A stretch of 64,000 nt of DNA, from contig NZ_OY730232.1 of assembly GCF_963422545.1 (NCBI RefSeq), positions 186,001 through 250,000 of the forward strand. The letters run 5' to 3'. The position numbers and the translations under genes are program-made. The first letter of the stretch is position 1. Each line of letters begins with the position of its first letter. This document shows positions 48,554-57,466 of the stretch, piece by piece. The notes beneath the pieces were generated by a model. That model did not search any database. It saw nothing but the letters and a program-made list of their open reading frames with translations, and had not been told where the DNA came from. This DNA comes from an uncultured Flavobacterium sp. Lineage in GTDB: Bacteria; Bacteroidota; Bacteroidia; Flavobacteriales; Flavobacteriaceae.

Positions 48554-49045
48554 ATGAAATACTTAATTTTTATCACACCAATTATATTGATGCTGACTGG
48601 CTGTAATCAATCAGATAATCATCAACGGGTTTTACAAAACCAGATAGACAGTCTGCAGTCGAAGTTGGACAGGAGTTACAAACCCGGATTTGGAGAATTT
48701 ATGAGTAACATTCAAACTCATCATGCTAAACTTTGGTTTGCAGGAGAAAATCAAAATTGGAAATTAGCTGATTTTGAAATAAATGAAATCAAAGAAAATT
48801 TAGAAGGAATACAAAAATATTGTTCCGAAAGAAAAGAAACAAAATCTATCGGAATGATTAATTTAGCAATGGATAGTTTAAGTAATTCTATTTTAAAAAA
48901 GAGCAAAATAAAGTTTAGGAAAAATTACATCAATCTTACAAATTCTTGTAATTCTTGTCATCAAGCTACAAATCATGAATACAATGTAATTGTAGTTCCT
49001 AAAAACTCACCATTTTCTAATCAGGATTTTAAAATAAAAAATTAA
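48554..49045 (+). CDS. Lipoprotein with a single c-type heme motif
   Basis: A 163-residue protein. The lipobox LTGC gives lipidation at Cys17. A heptad-like stretch (QNQIDSLQSKLDRS) follows, then a helical domain and one heme-attachment motif C-N-S-C-H (residues 132-136) near the C-terminus. The layout suggests a membrane-anchored small cytochrome acting in the periplasm. It is 2 bp upstream of doxX, so the two are surely co-transcribed. The partner in electron transfer is not known. Confidence 0.7.
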   Translation: MKYLIFITPIILMLTGCNQSDNHQRVLQNQIDSLQSKLDRSYKPGFGEFMSNIQTHHAKLWFAGENQNWKLADFEINEIKENLEGIQKYCSERKETKSIGMINLAMDSLSNSILKKSKIKFRKNYINLTNSCNSCHQATNHEYNVIVVPKNSPFSNQDFKIKN

Positions 49046-49047
49046 TT

Positions 49048-49485
49048 ATGCTACAAAAACTAATACATACAGATAATTCAGAAACAACTATTTTAGTTCG
49101 TTTAATAGTTGGAGCAGTATTTTTTTCAGAAGGAATACAAAAATTTTTATTTCCTGATACTTTAGGAGCAGGAAGATTTGCTAAAATTGGCTTACCATCA
49201 CCTGAATTTTTGGGCAGTTTTGTTGGTTTTTTTGAAATACTTTGTGGTGCATTAATTCTAATTGGACTTTTTACACGTTTAGCAAGTATTCCAATTATTA
49301 TAATTATGCTTGTTGCTATTGCAACAACAAAAACAGAAGTTTTAAAAAGCGAAGGTTTTTGGGAAATGCTTCATGGCAGCAGAACAGATTGGGCAATGTT
49401 CCTCGGTGGAATTTTCCTTTTGATTGAAGGTGCAGGAAAATGGTCGTTTGATAAGAAAATCAATGAAAATGGAGGAAAAAAATAA
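49048..49485 (+). CDS. DoxX-family membrane protein
   Basis: A 145-residue protein with four hydrophobic segments and the DoxX signature: LVRLIVGAVFFSEGIQKFLF, then FVGFFEILCGALILIGLFTR and HGSRTDWAMFLGGIFLLIEG. DoxX proteins are linked to quinone-level redox chemistry and stress protection, but the exact role is unresolved. Its last codons overlap the start of chrA. Confidence 0.88.
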   Translation: MLQKLIHTDNSETTILVRLIVGAVFFSEGIQKFLFPDTLGAGRFAKIGLPSPEFLGSFVGFFEILCGALILIGLFTRLASIPIIIIMLVAIATTKTEVLKSEGFWEMLHGSRTDWAMFLGGIFLLIEGAGKWSFDKKINENGGKK

Positions 49486-50599
49486 TTTAAAAGAAATAGC
49501 AAAATTATTTTTGAAAATTGGTATTATTGGTTTCGGTGGTCCAGCAGTACACATTGCAATGATGCAAGAAGAAGTTGTCACTAAAAAAAAATGGATAAGT
49601 GAACAACACTTCCTCGATTTAATAGGTGCTACAAATTTAATTCCCGGACCAAACAGTACTGAAATGGCAATTCATATTGGTCATGAAAAAGCAGGCTGGA
49701 AAGGTTTAATTGTAGCTGGACTCTGTTTTATACTACCGGCTGTTTTCATAACAGGTATTTTTGCTTGGTTTTATAAACAATATGGACAACTTCCCGAAGT
49801 TCAGCCGTTTATTTACGGAATAAAGCCAGCAGTAATATCTGTGATATTAGCCGCGATTTATCCGTTGGCAAAAAAATCATTGAAAAGCCCGCAACTATGG
49901 ATTATCGGCTGCCTTGTACTGGTACTGTCTTTATTGGGAGTTAATGAAGTGTTCCTGTTGTTCGGAGCTGGTTTATTGGCTATGCTGTTATATGTCATAG
50001 CTAAGGCTAAGGAACAAACAATGCATTTGTTGATTCCTGTCACTTTACTACAAATTTCAGATTTCAATATTATTTCAAGCAAAAATCTTACCCTATTGCT
50101 TATCTTCCTAAAAATAGGTGCAATCTTATATGGCAGCGGGTATATCCTGTTTGCTTTTTTGGATACCGAACTGGTATCAACAGGTTTACTTACAAGACAG
50201 CAGCTTGTAGATGCTATTGCTGTAGGACAGTTCACCCCGGGACCTGTTTTTTCTTCAGTTACTTTCATTGGTTACCAAATAAACGGATTATCAGGAGCTA
50301 TCCTTTCTACTATTGCTATTTTTCTTCCATCGTTTGCATTTGTAGCATTGCTTCATCCATTGATGAAAAAAATGCGTAATTCCAAACCATTATCTGCATT
50401 TTTAGACGCAGTAAACCTTGCATCTGTAGCTATCATTGCTGCTGTGTGCTATGAAATGGCAAAAGATAGTATTGCTGAATGGAGAACTATAGTTATAGTC
50501 GCCGTCAGTTTGATATTTGTATTCAAATTCAAGAGAATTAATAGCGCATTTATTGTATTGGGTGGTGGTTTATTAGGTTATCTACTTTTCAAAATTTAA
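49469..50599 (+). CDS. chrA: ChrA-type chromate transporter (long form)
   Basis: A 376-residue membrane protein of the CHR family containing both homologous halves. I chose the ATG at 49469 (MEEKNNLKEIAKLF); ATG 49463 is also possible. The family motif FGGPAVHIAMM and the block NLIPGPNSTEMAIHIG are in the first half, and their counterparts FLKIGAILYGSGYILFAFL and GQFTPGPVFSSVTFIGYQI in the second. Characterised members export chromate. A sulfate or other anion role is possible, as many family members are untested. The start overlaps doxX. Confidence 0.88.
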   Translation: MEEKNNLKEIAKLFLKIGIIGFGGPAVHIAMMQEEVVTKKKWISEQHFLDLIGATNLIPGPNSTEMAIHIGHEKAGWKGLIVAGLCFILPAVFITGIFAWFYKQYGQLPEVQPFIYGIKPAVISVILAAIYPLAKKSLKSPQLWIIGCLVLVLSLLGVNEVFLLFGAGLLAMLLYVIAKAKEQTMHLLIPVTLLQISDFNIISSKNLTLLLIFLKIGAILYGSGYILFAFLDTELVSTGLLTRQQLVDAIAVGQFTPGPVFSSVTFIGYQINGLSGAILSTIAIFLPSFAFVALLHPLMKKMRNSKPLSAFLDAVNLASVAIIAAVCYEMAKDSIAEWRTIVIVAVSLIFVFKFKRINSAFIVLGGGLLGYLLFKI

Positions 50600-50717
50600 A
50601 AGTTATCCGTGAAATATATTGATGAAATATTACAATATGATGAAAGTATGACGGAATGTAATAAGCCGATATTAAAAACTGTTATAGATCATTACTTCAA
50701 AAATACTTATTCACTCT
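50600..50717. other. Short intergenic stretch between chrA and the IS110 gene
   Basis: A 37-codon plus-strand frame from a GTG near 50609 (beginning VKYIDEILQYDESMTE) fills most of it and ends just before the transposase stop. It could be a gene fragment cut by the insertion sequence, but it is too short to support. Confidence 0.3.
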
Positions 50718-51758
50718 TTAGATGACTTTTGCACAGGACGAAATAGTTTGAAAAACATAATCCTCATCATAATATGAATTTGTTTTCCAAAGAATGTAAC
50801 ACAATTCCAATAATTTTCTCTGTATAGCTACAATAGCTTTCATTTTAATACCATGTCTTGATACCATTCTCATAAATATTTCTCTATATCGTTCTTCTGT
50901 TCTTATTGCAGCTAATGCTGGAAAGTGCATAACTTTTCTTAGATTACGGTTTCCTCGCTTGGATATTCGGGGCTTGAATTTAACAGAGGTTCCTGAGGTC
51001 TTTTCTCTAACATCTAATCCAGCATAACTAACCAGCTGTCTTTTATTCTTTATTAACTCGAACCCGCTAGTTTCAGCAATGATGGTTACAGCAGTTAATA
51101 TTCCAATACCAGGTATCGAAGATATTATTTCCATCTTCTCCGCTAAAGCTTTATCTGCTTTGATAAGTATAGTAATTCCTTCCCGTATCTCTTTTTCCTG
51201 TGTATCAATAAGAGCTATTCTCTTCTTAGTTCGTTTGACTGACTTTTCACATTCTGTGGCAGAAGTACGCTCTGCATGTAATTGATTTTTTAGCATTGTA
51301 CGTTCCTGTATGAGTTGCTGACGCTCCCTACAAAGTTGTCTCAAATTGTTAAAAATTTTTGCAGGAGGCTGCCACACTTCCAATTGTCTTTCCAATCCAA
51401 ATCTTGCAATGGCTTGTGAAGCACTCTTGTCAGTAATCGTCTTTATCTCAAGTGTTCTCACATAATTACTAATCTTGTTTGGTAAAACAATACTAATCTG
51501 CTTTTGAATATTACAGAGAAAATACGCCAAGGATTCATGGTAAACCCCTGTTGCCTCCATTACATATCTTACTTCAGTTGTAGTTGTTGTATGCTTGTTA
51601 ACCCATGATACGAGGCTGGAAAAACCTTTTTTAGTATTAGGAAATACATTATAAGCATAAACTTCTATATTGATCTTTACATCCATTCTACCAAGGGATA
51701 CGACCAATTCATTTTGTGCAACATCAATTCCGACTGTCTGCTTTAGTAATAACTTCAT
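50718..51758 (-). CDS. IS110-family transposase, apparently intact
   Basis: A 346-residue transposase. The N-terminal DEDD domain starts with Asp in QTVGIDVAQNEL, followed by Glu in YVMEATGVYHES and Asp in IKTITDKSASQAIA. The C-terminal Transposase_20 domain has ISSIPGIGILTAVTIIAETS and LVSYAGLDVREKTSGTS with the family's conserved Ser. No stop or frameshift is present. IS110 elements have no terminal inverted repeats and are guided by a bridge RNA from the non-coding end. The ends here cannot be fixed by eye. The flanks are chrA and a truncated dehalogenase gene. Confidence 0.92.
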   Translation of the reverse strand: MKLLLKQTVGIDVAQNELVVSLGRMDVKINIEVYAYNVFPNTKKGFSSLVSWVNKHTTTTTEVRYVMEATGVYHESLAYFLCNIQKQISIVLPNKISNYVRTLEIKTITDKSASQAIARFGLERQLEVWQPPAKIFNNLRQLCRERQQLIQERTMLKNQLHAERTSATECEKSVKRTKKRIALIDTQEKEIREGITILIKADKALAEKMEIISSIPGIGILTAVTIIAETSGFELIKNKRQLVSYAGLDVREKTSGTSVKFKPRISKRGNRNLRKVMHFPALAAIRTEERYREIFMRMVSRHGIKMKAIVAIQRKLLELCYILWKTNSYYDEDYVFQTISSCAKVI

Positions 51759-51890
51759 CTTATATGGTTTTAGTTAAGTGAAAACCTTTCTTCATCTTTT
51801 CTCCTGACTGGATATACTGGCTATACAATCGATAATAATGACTGTATTCCTTACATTCTGTTCAGATTCTAAAAGGTAAAAGAAGAGGAG

Positions 51891-52152
51891 GCAAATAGGA
51901 AACTTTAAACGGCTTTTCGGACAAACCAAAACCAATGTGGTCAATGGCGACACATCTGTAATTTTTACTGAAATGCTGAATAAGTTTTCTGTAACCAAAT
52001 GACCAATTTGGATTGCCGTGAACAAACAAAAGAACTTGTCCGCTTCCTTCGTCCAAGTAATGAATTTTGCCGTGTTTGGACTGAATATATTTTGACTTAA
52101 ACGGATATTCCTTTCTGTCAATCCATTGATATGTTTCTTCTGTTTTTGCCAT
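51891..52152 (-). pseudogene. Haloalkane-dehalogenase-like hydrolase, N-terminal fragment
   Basis: The minus strand encodes MAKTEETYQWIDRKEYPFKS and then YLDEGSGQVLLFVHGNPNWS (the oxyanion-hole HGNPNW), then CVAIDHIGFGLSEKPFKVSY, after which similarity stops near 51891. About 88 of some 290 codons remain, so the nucleophile and catalytic His are lost. The break faces the IS110 element 130 bp away. The ATG is 2 bp from the end of the NmrA-like gene, which was once its operon partner. Confidence 0.7.
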
Positions 52153-52154
52153 AA

Positions 52155-53039
52155 TTATTTTGAGTTGTAAGCGATTGCGAACGCTTTTGCAAATTCATCA
52201 AATTTGATTTTGCCCAGCAATTCGTTTTTTTCATTAAAGTAAGTTTCAAGCAACGTTCCGTTTCGCAACGCAATTCCCATATCAATTATGTAAGTGGTTG
52301 CCATTTGTTCGGTCATTCCCTGTTGCAAAAGACTTTGAAACATTTCTTCATCGGGAAATTGCACCCATTTCAAATCGGGTTTTCCAACAGTATTTCCTAA
52401 TTTTTGGGTAATCTCTTTTCCTGTAATTTCATCGCTTACCACATATTTGTATGATTTGCCGTCAATATTTTTGTTGTGGATTGCATCAAAGGCAACATTT
52501 GCAATATCAAGCGGGTGAGACAATGCCAACACGACATTTTCATCAAAATTATTCCCGATGATATTCTGATGTTTAATCAAATCTATTACACCATAGAAAT
52601 TAGAATAAAACATTCCTGGATGGAGGTGTAAAACATTGGTGTCACCTAAAGAGTTGTATAATTTTTCAATGAAAAAGTTTGCACTTGACGGACCGGGACC
52701 TTTTGGTAAGTGTGCCCCAATTCCGCTTAAATTCACAACAAACGGAATTTTATTGTTTTCAATCGTCTTTGCATAAATTTCGCCAACTTTTTTAATCAAC
52801 TCTGTTGTTCCATAACTTGGCGGAACCATTGTGTAAACTGCATCTGCCCCGCTGAACGCATTATTTACAAAATCCAAATCATCAACTTTCCCGACCAAAG
52901 GAATTGCATTTAGTTTTTCAATCTCTTTTGCCTTTTCTGCATTGGACGTTATTACTTTTACTTCGTGTCCTGCGGACACCAATTTTTCTATGAGAATACG
53001 ACTTATGTTTCCCAGAGAACCTGTTACTGTTACTTTCAT
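52155..53039 (-). CDS. NmrA-like NAD(P)-binding protein
   Basis: A 294-residue protein starting at the ATG at 53039 (MKVTVTGSLGNISRILIEKL). An upstream start would add 34 hydrophobic residues that do not belong to the fold and would run into the operator region. TGSLGNIS is a variant of the G-x-x-G-x-x-G cofactor loop, and DAVYTMVPPSYG and FVVNLSGIGAHL are typical of NmrA/QOR2-type proteins. These reduce quinones or sense NADP. It is divergent from an HxlR regulator. Confidence 0.82.
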   Translation of the reverse strand: MKVTVTGSLGNISRILIEKLVSAGHEVKVITSNAEKAKEIEKLNAIPLVGKVDDLDFVNNAFSGADAVYTMVPPSYGTTELIKKVGEIYAKTIENNKIPFVVNLSGIGAHLPKGPGPSSANFFIEKLYNSLGDTNVLHLHPGMFYSNFYGVIDLIKHQNIIGNNFDENVVLALSHPLDIANVAFDAIHNKNIDGKSYKYVVSDEITGKEITQKLGNTVGKPDLKWVQFPDEEMFQSLLQQGMTEQMATTYIIDMGIALRNGTLLETYFNEKNELLGKIKFDEFAKAFAIAYNSK

Positions 53040-53056
53040 ATTTTTTTGTTTTAAAT

Positions 53057-53094
53057 CTTGTACAAAGCTAAATTTATACTTACTTTTGTACAAG
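53057..53094. promoter_or_regulatory. Twin TTGTACAA operator between NmrA-like gene and HxlR gene
   Basis: Two perfect 8-bp palindromes TTGTACAA at 53058-53065 and 53086-53093, 28 bp apart start to start, lie in the 80-bp divergent interval. Spacing of near three helical turns suits binding of two HxlR dimers on one face. Confidence 0.55.
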
Positions 53095-53119
53095 TACTTA
53101 CCCAATAGTATGTATAAAA

Positions 53120-53518
53120 ATGGCAGCAATAAAAGAAACATCAGTTATTCAGGAAAACAAGAGCAACGCTTTTGCGGCTTGCCCTGTAACATTCGTAATG
53201 GAAAAGATTGGTGGTTATTGGAAGCCGATAATTTTGTTCAATCTATTGACAGGAACAAAACGGTACAGTGAACTTAAAAAGTCAATTCCTACAATTACCG
53301 AAAAAATGTTGATACAGCATTTGAAACAATTAGAAGCGGACGAACTTGTAATAAGGAGAGCCAAACCTGTTGTTCCGCCTTATGTAACTTACGAACTTTC
53401 CAAAAAGGGAAAAGAGTTAAGACCTGTTTTATACGCAATGGCAGAGTGGTCGGTAAATAATGGCGGAGGACAATCAACACAGTTTAAAAAACAAATGGAG
53501 GACTTTCCAACAGAATAA
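53120..53518 (+). CDS. HxlR-family regulator
   Basis: A 132-residue winged-helix regulator. The HxlR block has CPVTFVMEKIGGYWKPIILF, then RYSELKKSIPTITEKMLIQH and LKQLEADELVIRRAKPVVPP. A Cys at residue 21 is in the place where HxlR-type sensors of quinone or electrophile stress (YodB, QorR) keep a reactive Cys. It probably represses the divergent NmrA-like gene and itself through the operator at 53057-53094. Confidence 0.9.
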   Translation: MAAIKETSVIQENKSNAFAACPVTFVMEKIGGYWKPIILFNLLTGTKRYSELKKSIPTITEKMLIQHLKQLEADELVIRRAKPVVPPYVTYELSKKGKELRPVLYAMAEWSVNNGGGQSTQFKKQMEDFPTE

Positions 53519-53539
53519 AATTGCCTGCCTATAACATCG

Positions 53540-54076
53540 TATAGCTAGCTTTAATACTTCTTTACTCTCTATGGAAGATTCTATCCATTTATAGGATTCC
53601 TTTTCTTGGATAGGAGCAAGTTTATTTTTGTGAGGGTGATCTTTATTAAGCTTCTCATAACCTCTGTTCCAAATTTTTACATTTGAAAAACCGTAAGACA
53701 TAAGTGTTTCTGAATCAAGAATAAAACGGGGATGTATGTAAAAAACAAGTCTTCCAACTCGAGCATTAGTTGTATCTATATATTGGCCTTTCCTGATTCT
53801 ATTTCTGTGATTATAAAGATTGATTTCACTAGTATCTTGAGTACCTAAAACAGGTTTGTCTCGAACACAGCTTACACAATTGGAAGACATGTTTTTTATA
53901 ATATCAGACTCGCCGACATTATCGTTTTGTAAAAAACGATAAATCACTTTGGCTTTGGAGTCACTTTCTGCTAATTGTCTTATCGAATAAATACTATTAG
54001 CAAACAAGCGATTGAGTATAGAATTACTTCTATTCAACAATCGCTTGTCTTTTAAATCCTTGAAATGAAGGAGGAA
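53540..54076 (-). pseudogene. IS4-family transposase, N-terminal fragment
   Basis: The minus strand encodes KDLKDKRLLNRSNSILNRLF, then SIYSIRQLAESDSKAKVIYR, then VLGTQDTSEINLYNHRNRIR. This is the DNA-binding start and the first catalytic Asp (QDTSEINL) of Tn5/IS4-type transposases. Similarity ends after SIESKEVLK near 53545. More than half of the protein, including the other two catalytic residues, is missing, and the upstream start is also lost. Confidence 0.7.
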
Positions 54077-54094
54077 CGATTATTCCACCAACAC

Positions 54095-54219
54095 AAAAAT
54101 CTAAGTTTGAAATATACGGTCTGAAGAATAATATATTTTGGATAACAATAACCTTTGTATTTATTAATTTTAGAATTAATAAATACAGAGTAAAACTTAA
54201 CTCCAGATGCTACGGAACC
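54095..54219 (-). mobile_element. IS6-family fragment: transposase start and right end
   Basis: The terminal repeat CCAGATGCTACGGAACC ends at 54219, followed inward by the start of the transposase frame (NKYKGYCYPKYIILQTVYFK). The other end of this copy is gone. It is in the same orientation as the fragment at 55750-55988. Confidence 0.7.
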
Positions 54220-54257
54220 TTCTTTTTAAAAATTAATTCATTTTGTGAAAGGCTGAT

Positions 54258-55001
54258 TTAAGCCAAAACCATTCCGCCATCCATAATAAAATCAGCTCCG
54301 GTAATAAATACTGCTGCTTCACTGCTTAAATATGAAACCATTTTCGCAACGTCTTCTGAAGTTCCCATTTGTTTTAGGGGAATTTTATCAACCACAATAT
54401 CCATAATCGATTTTACGGCTTCTTCATCTAAACCTACTTTTTTCATCACTTCTGTTTCTGTCGGACCAGGACTAACAGAATTTACTCTGATTTTTCTTGG
54501 TGCTAATTCAACTGCTGCTATTTTCATTACTGCATTAAGAGCTGTTTTACTCGAAGAATAAATTGACGATCCAGCTCCACTCATACTGGCAGTATTAGAA
54601 GAAAGAAATATTACGGATGCACCATCTTTTAAGATTGGAATAAATCGGCTTAAAGTAAAATATGCTCCTTTTAAATTAATATTCATAATATCATTGTATA
54701 GCATTTCTGTTGCCTGTTCAATAGTGCCTAAACCAGCAATTCCGGCATTAATAAATAAAATATCTACTTGTCCAAAATCTTCTTTTACTTTTAAAGCCAG
54801 ATTTTCTATGTCAGAAATACGAGATTGATCAGCAACAATTGAGTGAACTCCCAGTGCTGAAGCCGCTTTTTCAACTGCTTCTTTTCTTCTTCCTGTAATG
54901 ATAACCGTTGCGCCTTGTTCTTTTAATTGTTTGGCTGTTGCATAACCAATTCCACTATTCCCACCTGTTATTATTACTACTTTATTTTTTAAATTGTCCA
55001 T
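54258..55001 (-). CDS. Short-chain dehydrogenase/reductase
   Basis: A 247-residue SDR with TGGNSGIGYATA (cofactor loop), INAGIAGLG, a catalytic Ser in FLSSNTASMSG and Y-x-x-x-K in SIYSSSKTALNAVMK. GRRKEAVEKA after strand 2 suggests NADP preference because of the Arg. The C-terminal GADFIMDGGMVLA is typical. It is divergent from an HxlR regulator, which probably controls it, as is common for reductases that detoxify quinones or aldehydes. The pair is bounded by IS6 remnants on both sides. Confidence 0.88.
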   Translation of the reverse strand: MDNLKNKVVIITGGNSGIGYATAKQLKEQGATVIITGRRKEAVEKAASALGVHSIVADQSRISDIENLALKVKEDFGQVDILFINAGIAGLGTIEQATEMLYNDIMNINLKGAYFTLSRFIPILKDGASVIFLSSNTASMSGAGSSIYSSSKTALNAVMKIAAVELAPRKIRVNSVSPGPTETEVMKKVGLDEEAVKSIMDIVVDKIPLKQMGTSEDVAKMVSYLSSEAAVFITGADFIMDGGMVLA

Positions 55002-55208
55002 TATTTAATGTTTTTAAATTAACATGGCAAAGTTAAATCTGAAAAGACATTGCTTTTTCAGCGGTATCATGGAGTATACTTTTATTTTCAACATATAAAT
55101 TTATTCGAAAAAAATTAGGCTTAAATTTGCCGCGTACTTTAAATGAACTGCTATTATTAATATGGTTCAAAAAAATGTTTTTATATCTTTAGTATAAAAT
55201 AAATTTCA

Positions 55209-55559
55209 ATGGCAAGAAATCAGAAAGAAGAATTTCAGGCACTTCAAGACACTTTATATGTTTTAGGCGGTAAATGGAAGTTACCCATTATCAATTCGAT
55301 TTGTAATGGAAATAAAAGATTTAAAGAAATTCAACAAAGTATTCCGAGAATTACTTCACGTATGCTTTCGAAAGAATTAAAAGATATGGAACTTAATAAT
55401 TTGGTTAAGAGAACCGAAGACCGCGATGCAAAAATACCCATACTTTATGAATCAACTGATTATTGTAAATCTTTTGGGCCTATAATTACTGAGATGATCA
55501 ATTGGGGAATATTACATCGGGAACATATTCGAAGTAAAAAGAATAATTCTCTAATTTAA
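55209..55559 (+). CDS. HxlR-family regulator
   Basis: A 116-residue winged-helix protein: LYVLGGKWKLPIINSICNGN, then RFKEIQQSIPRITSRMLSKE, then LKDMELNNLVKRTEDRD. Unlike the copy at 53120 it has no N-terminal Cys, although a Cys is present in the recognition-side helix (SICNGN). The 207-bp interval to the SDR gene is very AT-rich, and I see no clear paired palindrome in it. Confidence 0.9.
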   Translation: MARNQKEEFQALQDTLYVLGGKWKLPIINSICNGNKRFKEIQQSIPRITSRMLSKELKDMELNNLVKRTEDRDAKIPILYESTDYCKSFGPIITEMINWGILHREHIRSKKNNSLI

Positions 55560-55749
55560 TAGATTTTTTATATTTCAGATTTAGACGATAAACGGGATCG
55601 TTTTTCTACTCGGATTAAATTATGATGTTCATATTTTAAAAATACTAATTTTAATATTCATTACAAGGCTTCTATATAAAAAATTTCATTTTAAAAACAT
55701 TAATCTAGAAACTCACTGTTCTAAATTAAGTCCTACAATAGAAAAATCA

Positions 55750-55988
55750 GGTTCTGTCGCATCTGTCAGAATCAAATATAAGAATTTAAGTAATTTAAAA
55801 GTTAGCCCGCCAATTTACAAAAGGATTTAAATATAGTTTTCCCGGGATTAACCATCTGATTCTTTCTAAGCATATGAACAGCCTCAATACCGCTTAAAGT
55901 TCTCTTTGCAGATTCAAAATTTTTAAAACCTAAACCATTTAAAATCCTCCACTTTATAAAACGATGGTTCTGTTTTACAATATTGTTG
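55750..55988 (-). mobile_element. IS6-family fragment: left end and transposase 3' part
   Basis: It starts with the terminal repeat GGTTCTGTCGCATCTG (from 55750) and continues inward with the C-terminal part of the transposase. It matches 20421-20660 closely and stops abruptly at the palindromic repeat at 55989. The remainder of the element is missing. Confidence 0.75.
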
Positions 55989-56067
55989 TGGATGTACTAA
56001 CAAAAAGTGAAGACTGAGTTAGAAAAAACTACCTTAACTTGTACTTCACTTTTTGTTAGTACATCCA
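55989..56067. repeat. Palindromic mobile repeat, copy 5
   Basis: The ends are TGGATGTACTAACAAAAAGT and ACTTTTTGTTAGTACATCCA. It joins a truncated IS6 element on the left to a truncated membrane-protein gene on the right, so it sits exactly at a rearrangement junction. Confidence 0.88.
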
Positions 56068-56068
56068 G

Positions 56069-56248
56069 AATCCAAAAGTTCTAAAATTAGCACATTTTTA
56101 CTCAAGTATATTTTCAATATTGTTTGGATTTGTTTTAAGCTATTCCATGTTAACACTATTGAGTGGAAGATGGTACGAAAATGTAGGATTTCAAATTGTT
56201 CCGTTGTGTATAATATTATTTGGGATTAGGGAATTTTTAATAAAATAA
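56069..56248 (+). pseudogene. Membrane protein, C-terminal fragment
   Basis: A frame directly after the repeat encodes NPKVLKLAHFYSSIFSILFG, then FVLSYSMLTLLSGRWYENVG, then FQIVPLCIILFGIREFLIK and a stop at 56248. Two hydrophobic helices are clear. There is no start codon before the repeat, so the 5' part has been removed. The family is not recognised. Confidence 0.5.
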
Positions 56249-56349
56249 CGGCCGCTAACAGCTAGAGTGCTTCTTTTAATATGCAAATAAAAAGGGAATT
56301 TAGCGGTTTAGCAAAGTTCCCTTTAATTTAAGTGTAAAAAGTAATTAAA

Positions 56350-56772
56350 TTATTCTTTCACAAAAGTTCCATCAGCTTTAATTGCTAGTGATTTTTTTGA
56401 CATTCCTTTTCTCAAATCTGCTTCATATATTGAGCCAAGTTTAGCACTTTCTGTTTTGTCTGCTTCCGCAATTTTCCAATCTGGATATTTAGCTTTTATA
56501 GCATCAGCTACTGCTTTTGGTAATGCAGACGCCTTAACCTCTTGTTCTGTTTCAAGCCATTTACCATCTTCGTAGAATACTGCGGAAATTTTAATTCCGT
56601 CAAGTGTAAATTCTGCTTCCCATTCCTTTGCAGATTCTTTGCCCCAACTAATTTTAGTAGCCGTTGGAAATTTTTTATCAAAAGCTCCTTTGACTGCTTT
56701 TGGCGGAGTCATTGCAAATGAGCAATTACAAAACATCACAATTGCTGCAAACATTAAAATTAATTTTTTCAT
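56350..56772 (-). CDS. PepSY-like periplasmic protein
   Basis: A 140-residue exported protein (signal MKKLILMFAAIVMFCNCSFA). It contains two PepSY-like (DUF2874-type) repeats: VKGAFDKKFPTATKISWGKE ... WEAEFTLDGIKISAVFYEDG, then VADAIKAKYPDWKIAEADKT ... YEADLRKGMSKKSLAIKADG. Members of this fold bind or inhibit proteases or sense envelope state, but the ligand is unknown. It is a single-gene unit with a long AT-rich upstream region (56773-57109) that has no other gene. Confidence 0.82.
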   Translation of the reverse strand: MKKLILMFAAIVMFCNCSFAMTPPKAVKGAFDKKFPTATKISWGKESAKEWEAEFTLDGIKISAVFYEDGKWLETEQEVKASALPKAVADAIKAKYPDWKIAEADKTESAKLGSIYEADLRKGMSKKSLAIKADGTFVKE

Positions 56773-57166
56773 TTTTTTAAATATTAATTATGACAGAATT
56801 ACCATAATGTGTAAGTTCGTTTTTTTTAAAAGCAAAATGTTACATAATTATTGTTAAAAGTTATATTTTTCACATCATTTTGTATTAAATTATTAAAATT
56901 TCCCATTTTTTTAGCATTATAGCTAACTTGTTTGTGTAAATGATAAAACTAGATAAAATTATTGGAAATGAGTTAGATATGTATGACTTTTAATTGAATT
57001 CACAAAAGTCTAAACATCAAGAACCTTTATTGCAATACTTTGAAACGTAACAACTGGAGTGTTAACTTTTTTAGTTAGATTTGTTTTGAAATACTTTGCA
57101 AGTATTGATTGGATGTGCTAACTTAGTATGGAGTTCTAGTTAAGAACTAAATCTTAACTTTAGAGC

Positions 57167-57466
57167 ATGAAAGAGAATCGTAAAACTTATGACCGCAATT
57201 TTAAAGAGAAAGCTGTCCAATTAAGTTATGAAAGAGATAATATCTCACAATTAGCCAATGAACTTGGAATAACAGCACCTTTGCTTTACAAATGGCGTCA
57301 GGATTACCAAGAATTTGGAACAGGAAGTTTTCCTGGGAAAGGAAAATTAAAACTTAGCCCTGAACAGGAAAAAATCCATGAGCTTGAAAAAAAATTAAAA
57401 GAAACAGAATTAGAATGTGACATTCTAAAAAAGGCTATAAGCATCTTTTCCAAGGGAGGTCGATGA
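57167..57466 (+). CDS. IS3-family transposase OrfA
   Basis: A 99-residue helix-turn-helix protein (RKTYDRNFKEKAVQLSYERD, then ELGITAPLLYKWRQDYQ) with a C-terminal leucine-zipper-like helix (EKIHELEKKLKETELECDIL). It binds the element ends. A run of six A residues in its last part (AAAAAAGGCT) is the usual site for the minus-one frameshift that joins OrfA to OrfB. It overlaps orfB by four bases. Confidence 0.9.
   Translation: MKENRKTYDRNFKEKAVQLSYERDNISQLANELGITAPLLYKWRQDYQEFGTGSFPGKGKLKLSPEQEKIHELEKKLKETELECDILKKAISIFSKGGR

Noticed and set aside
52155..53141. Longer start for the NmrA-like gene at 53141
   Set aside because: The added 34 residues are hydrophobic and unlike the family, and the start would lie inside the divergent HxlR gene and across its operator.
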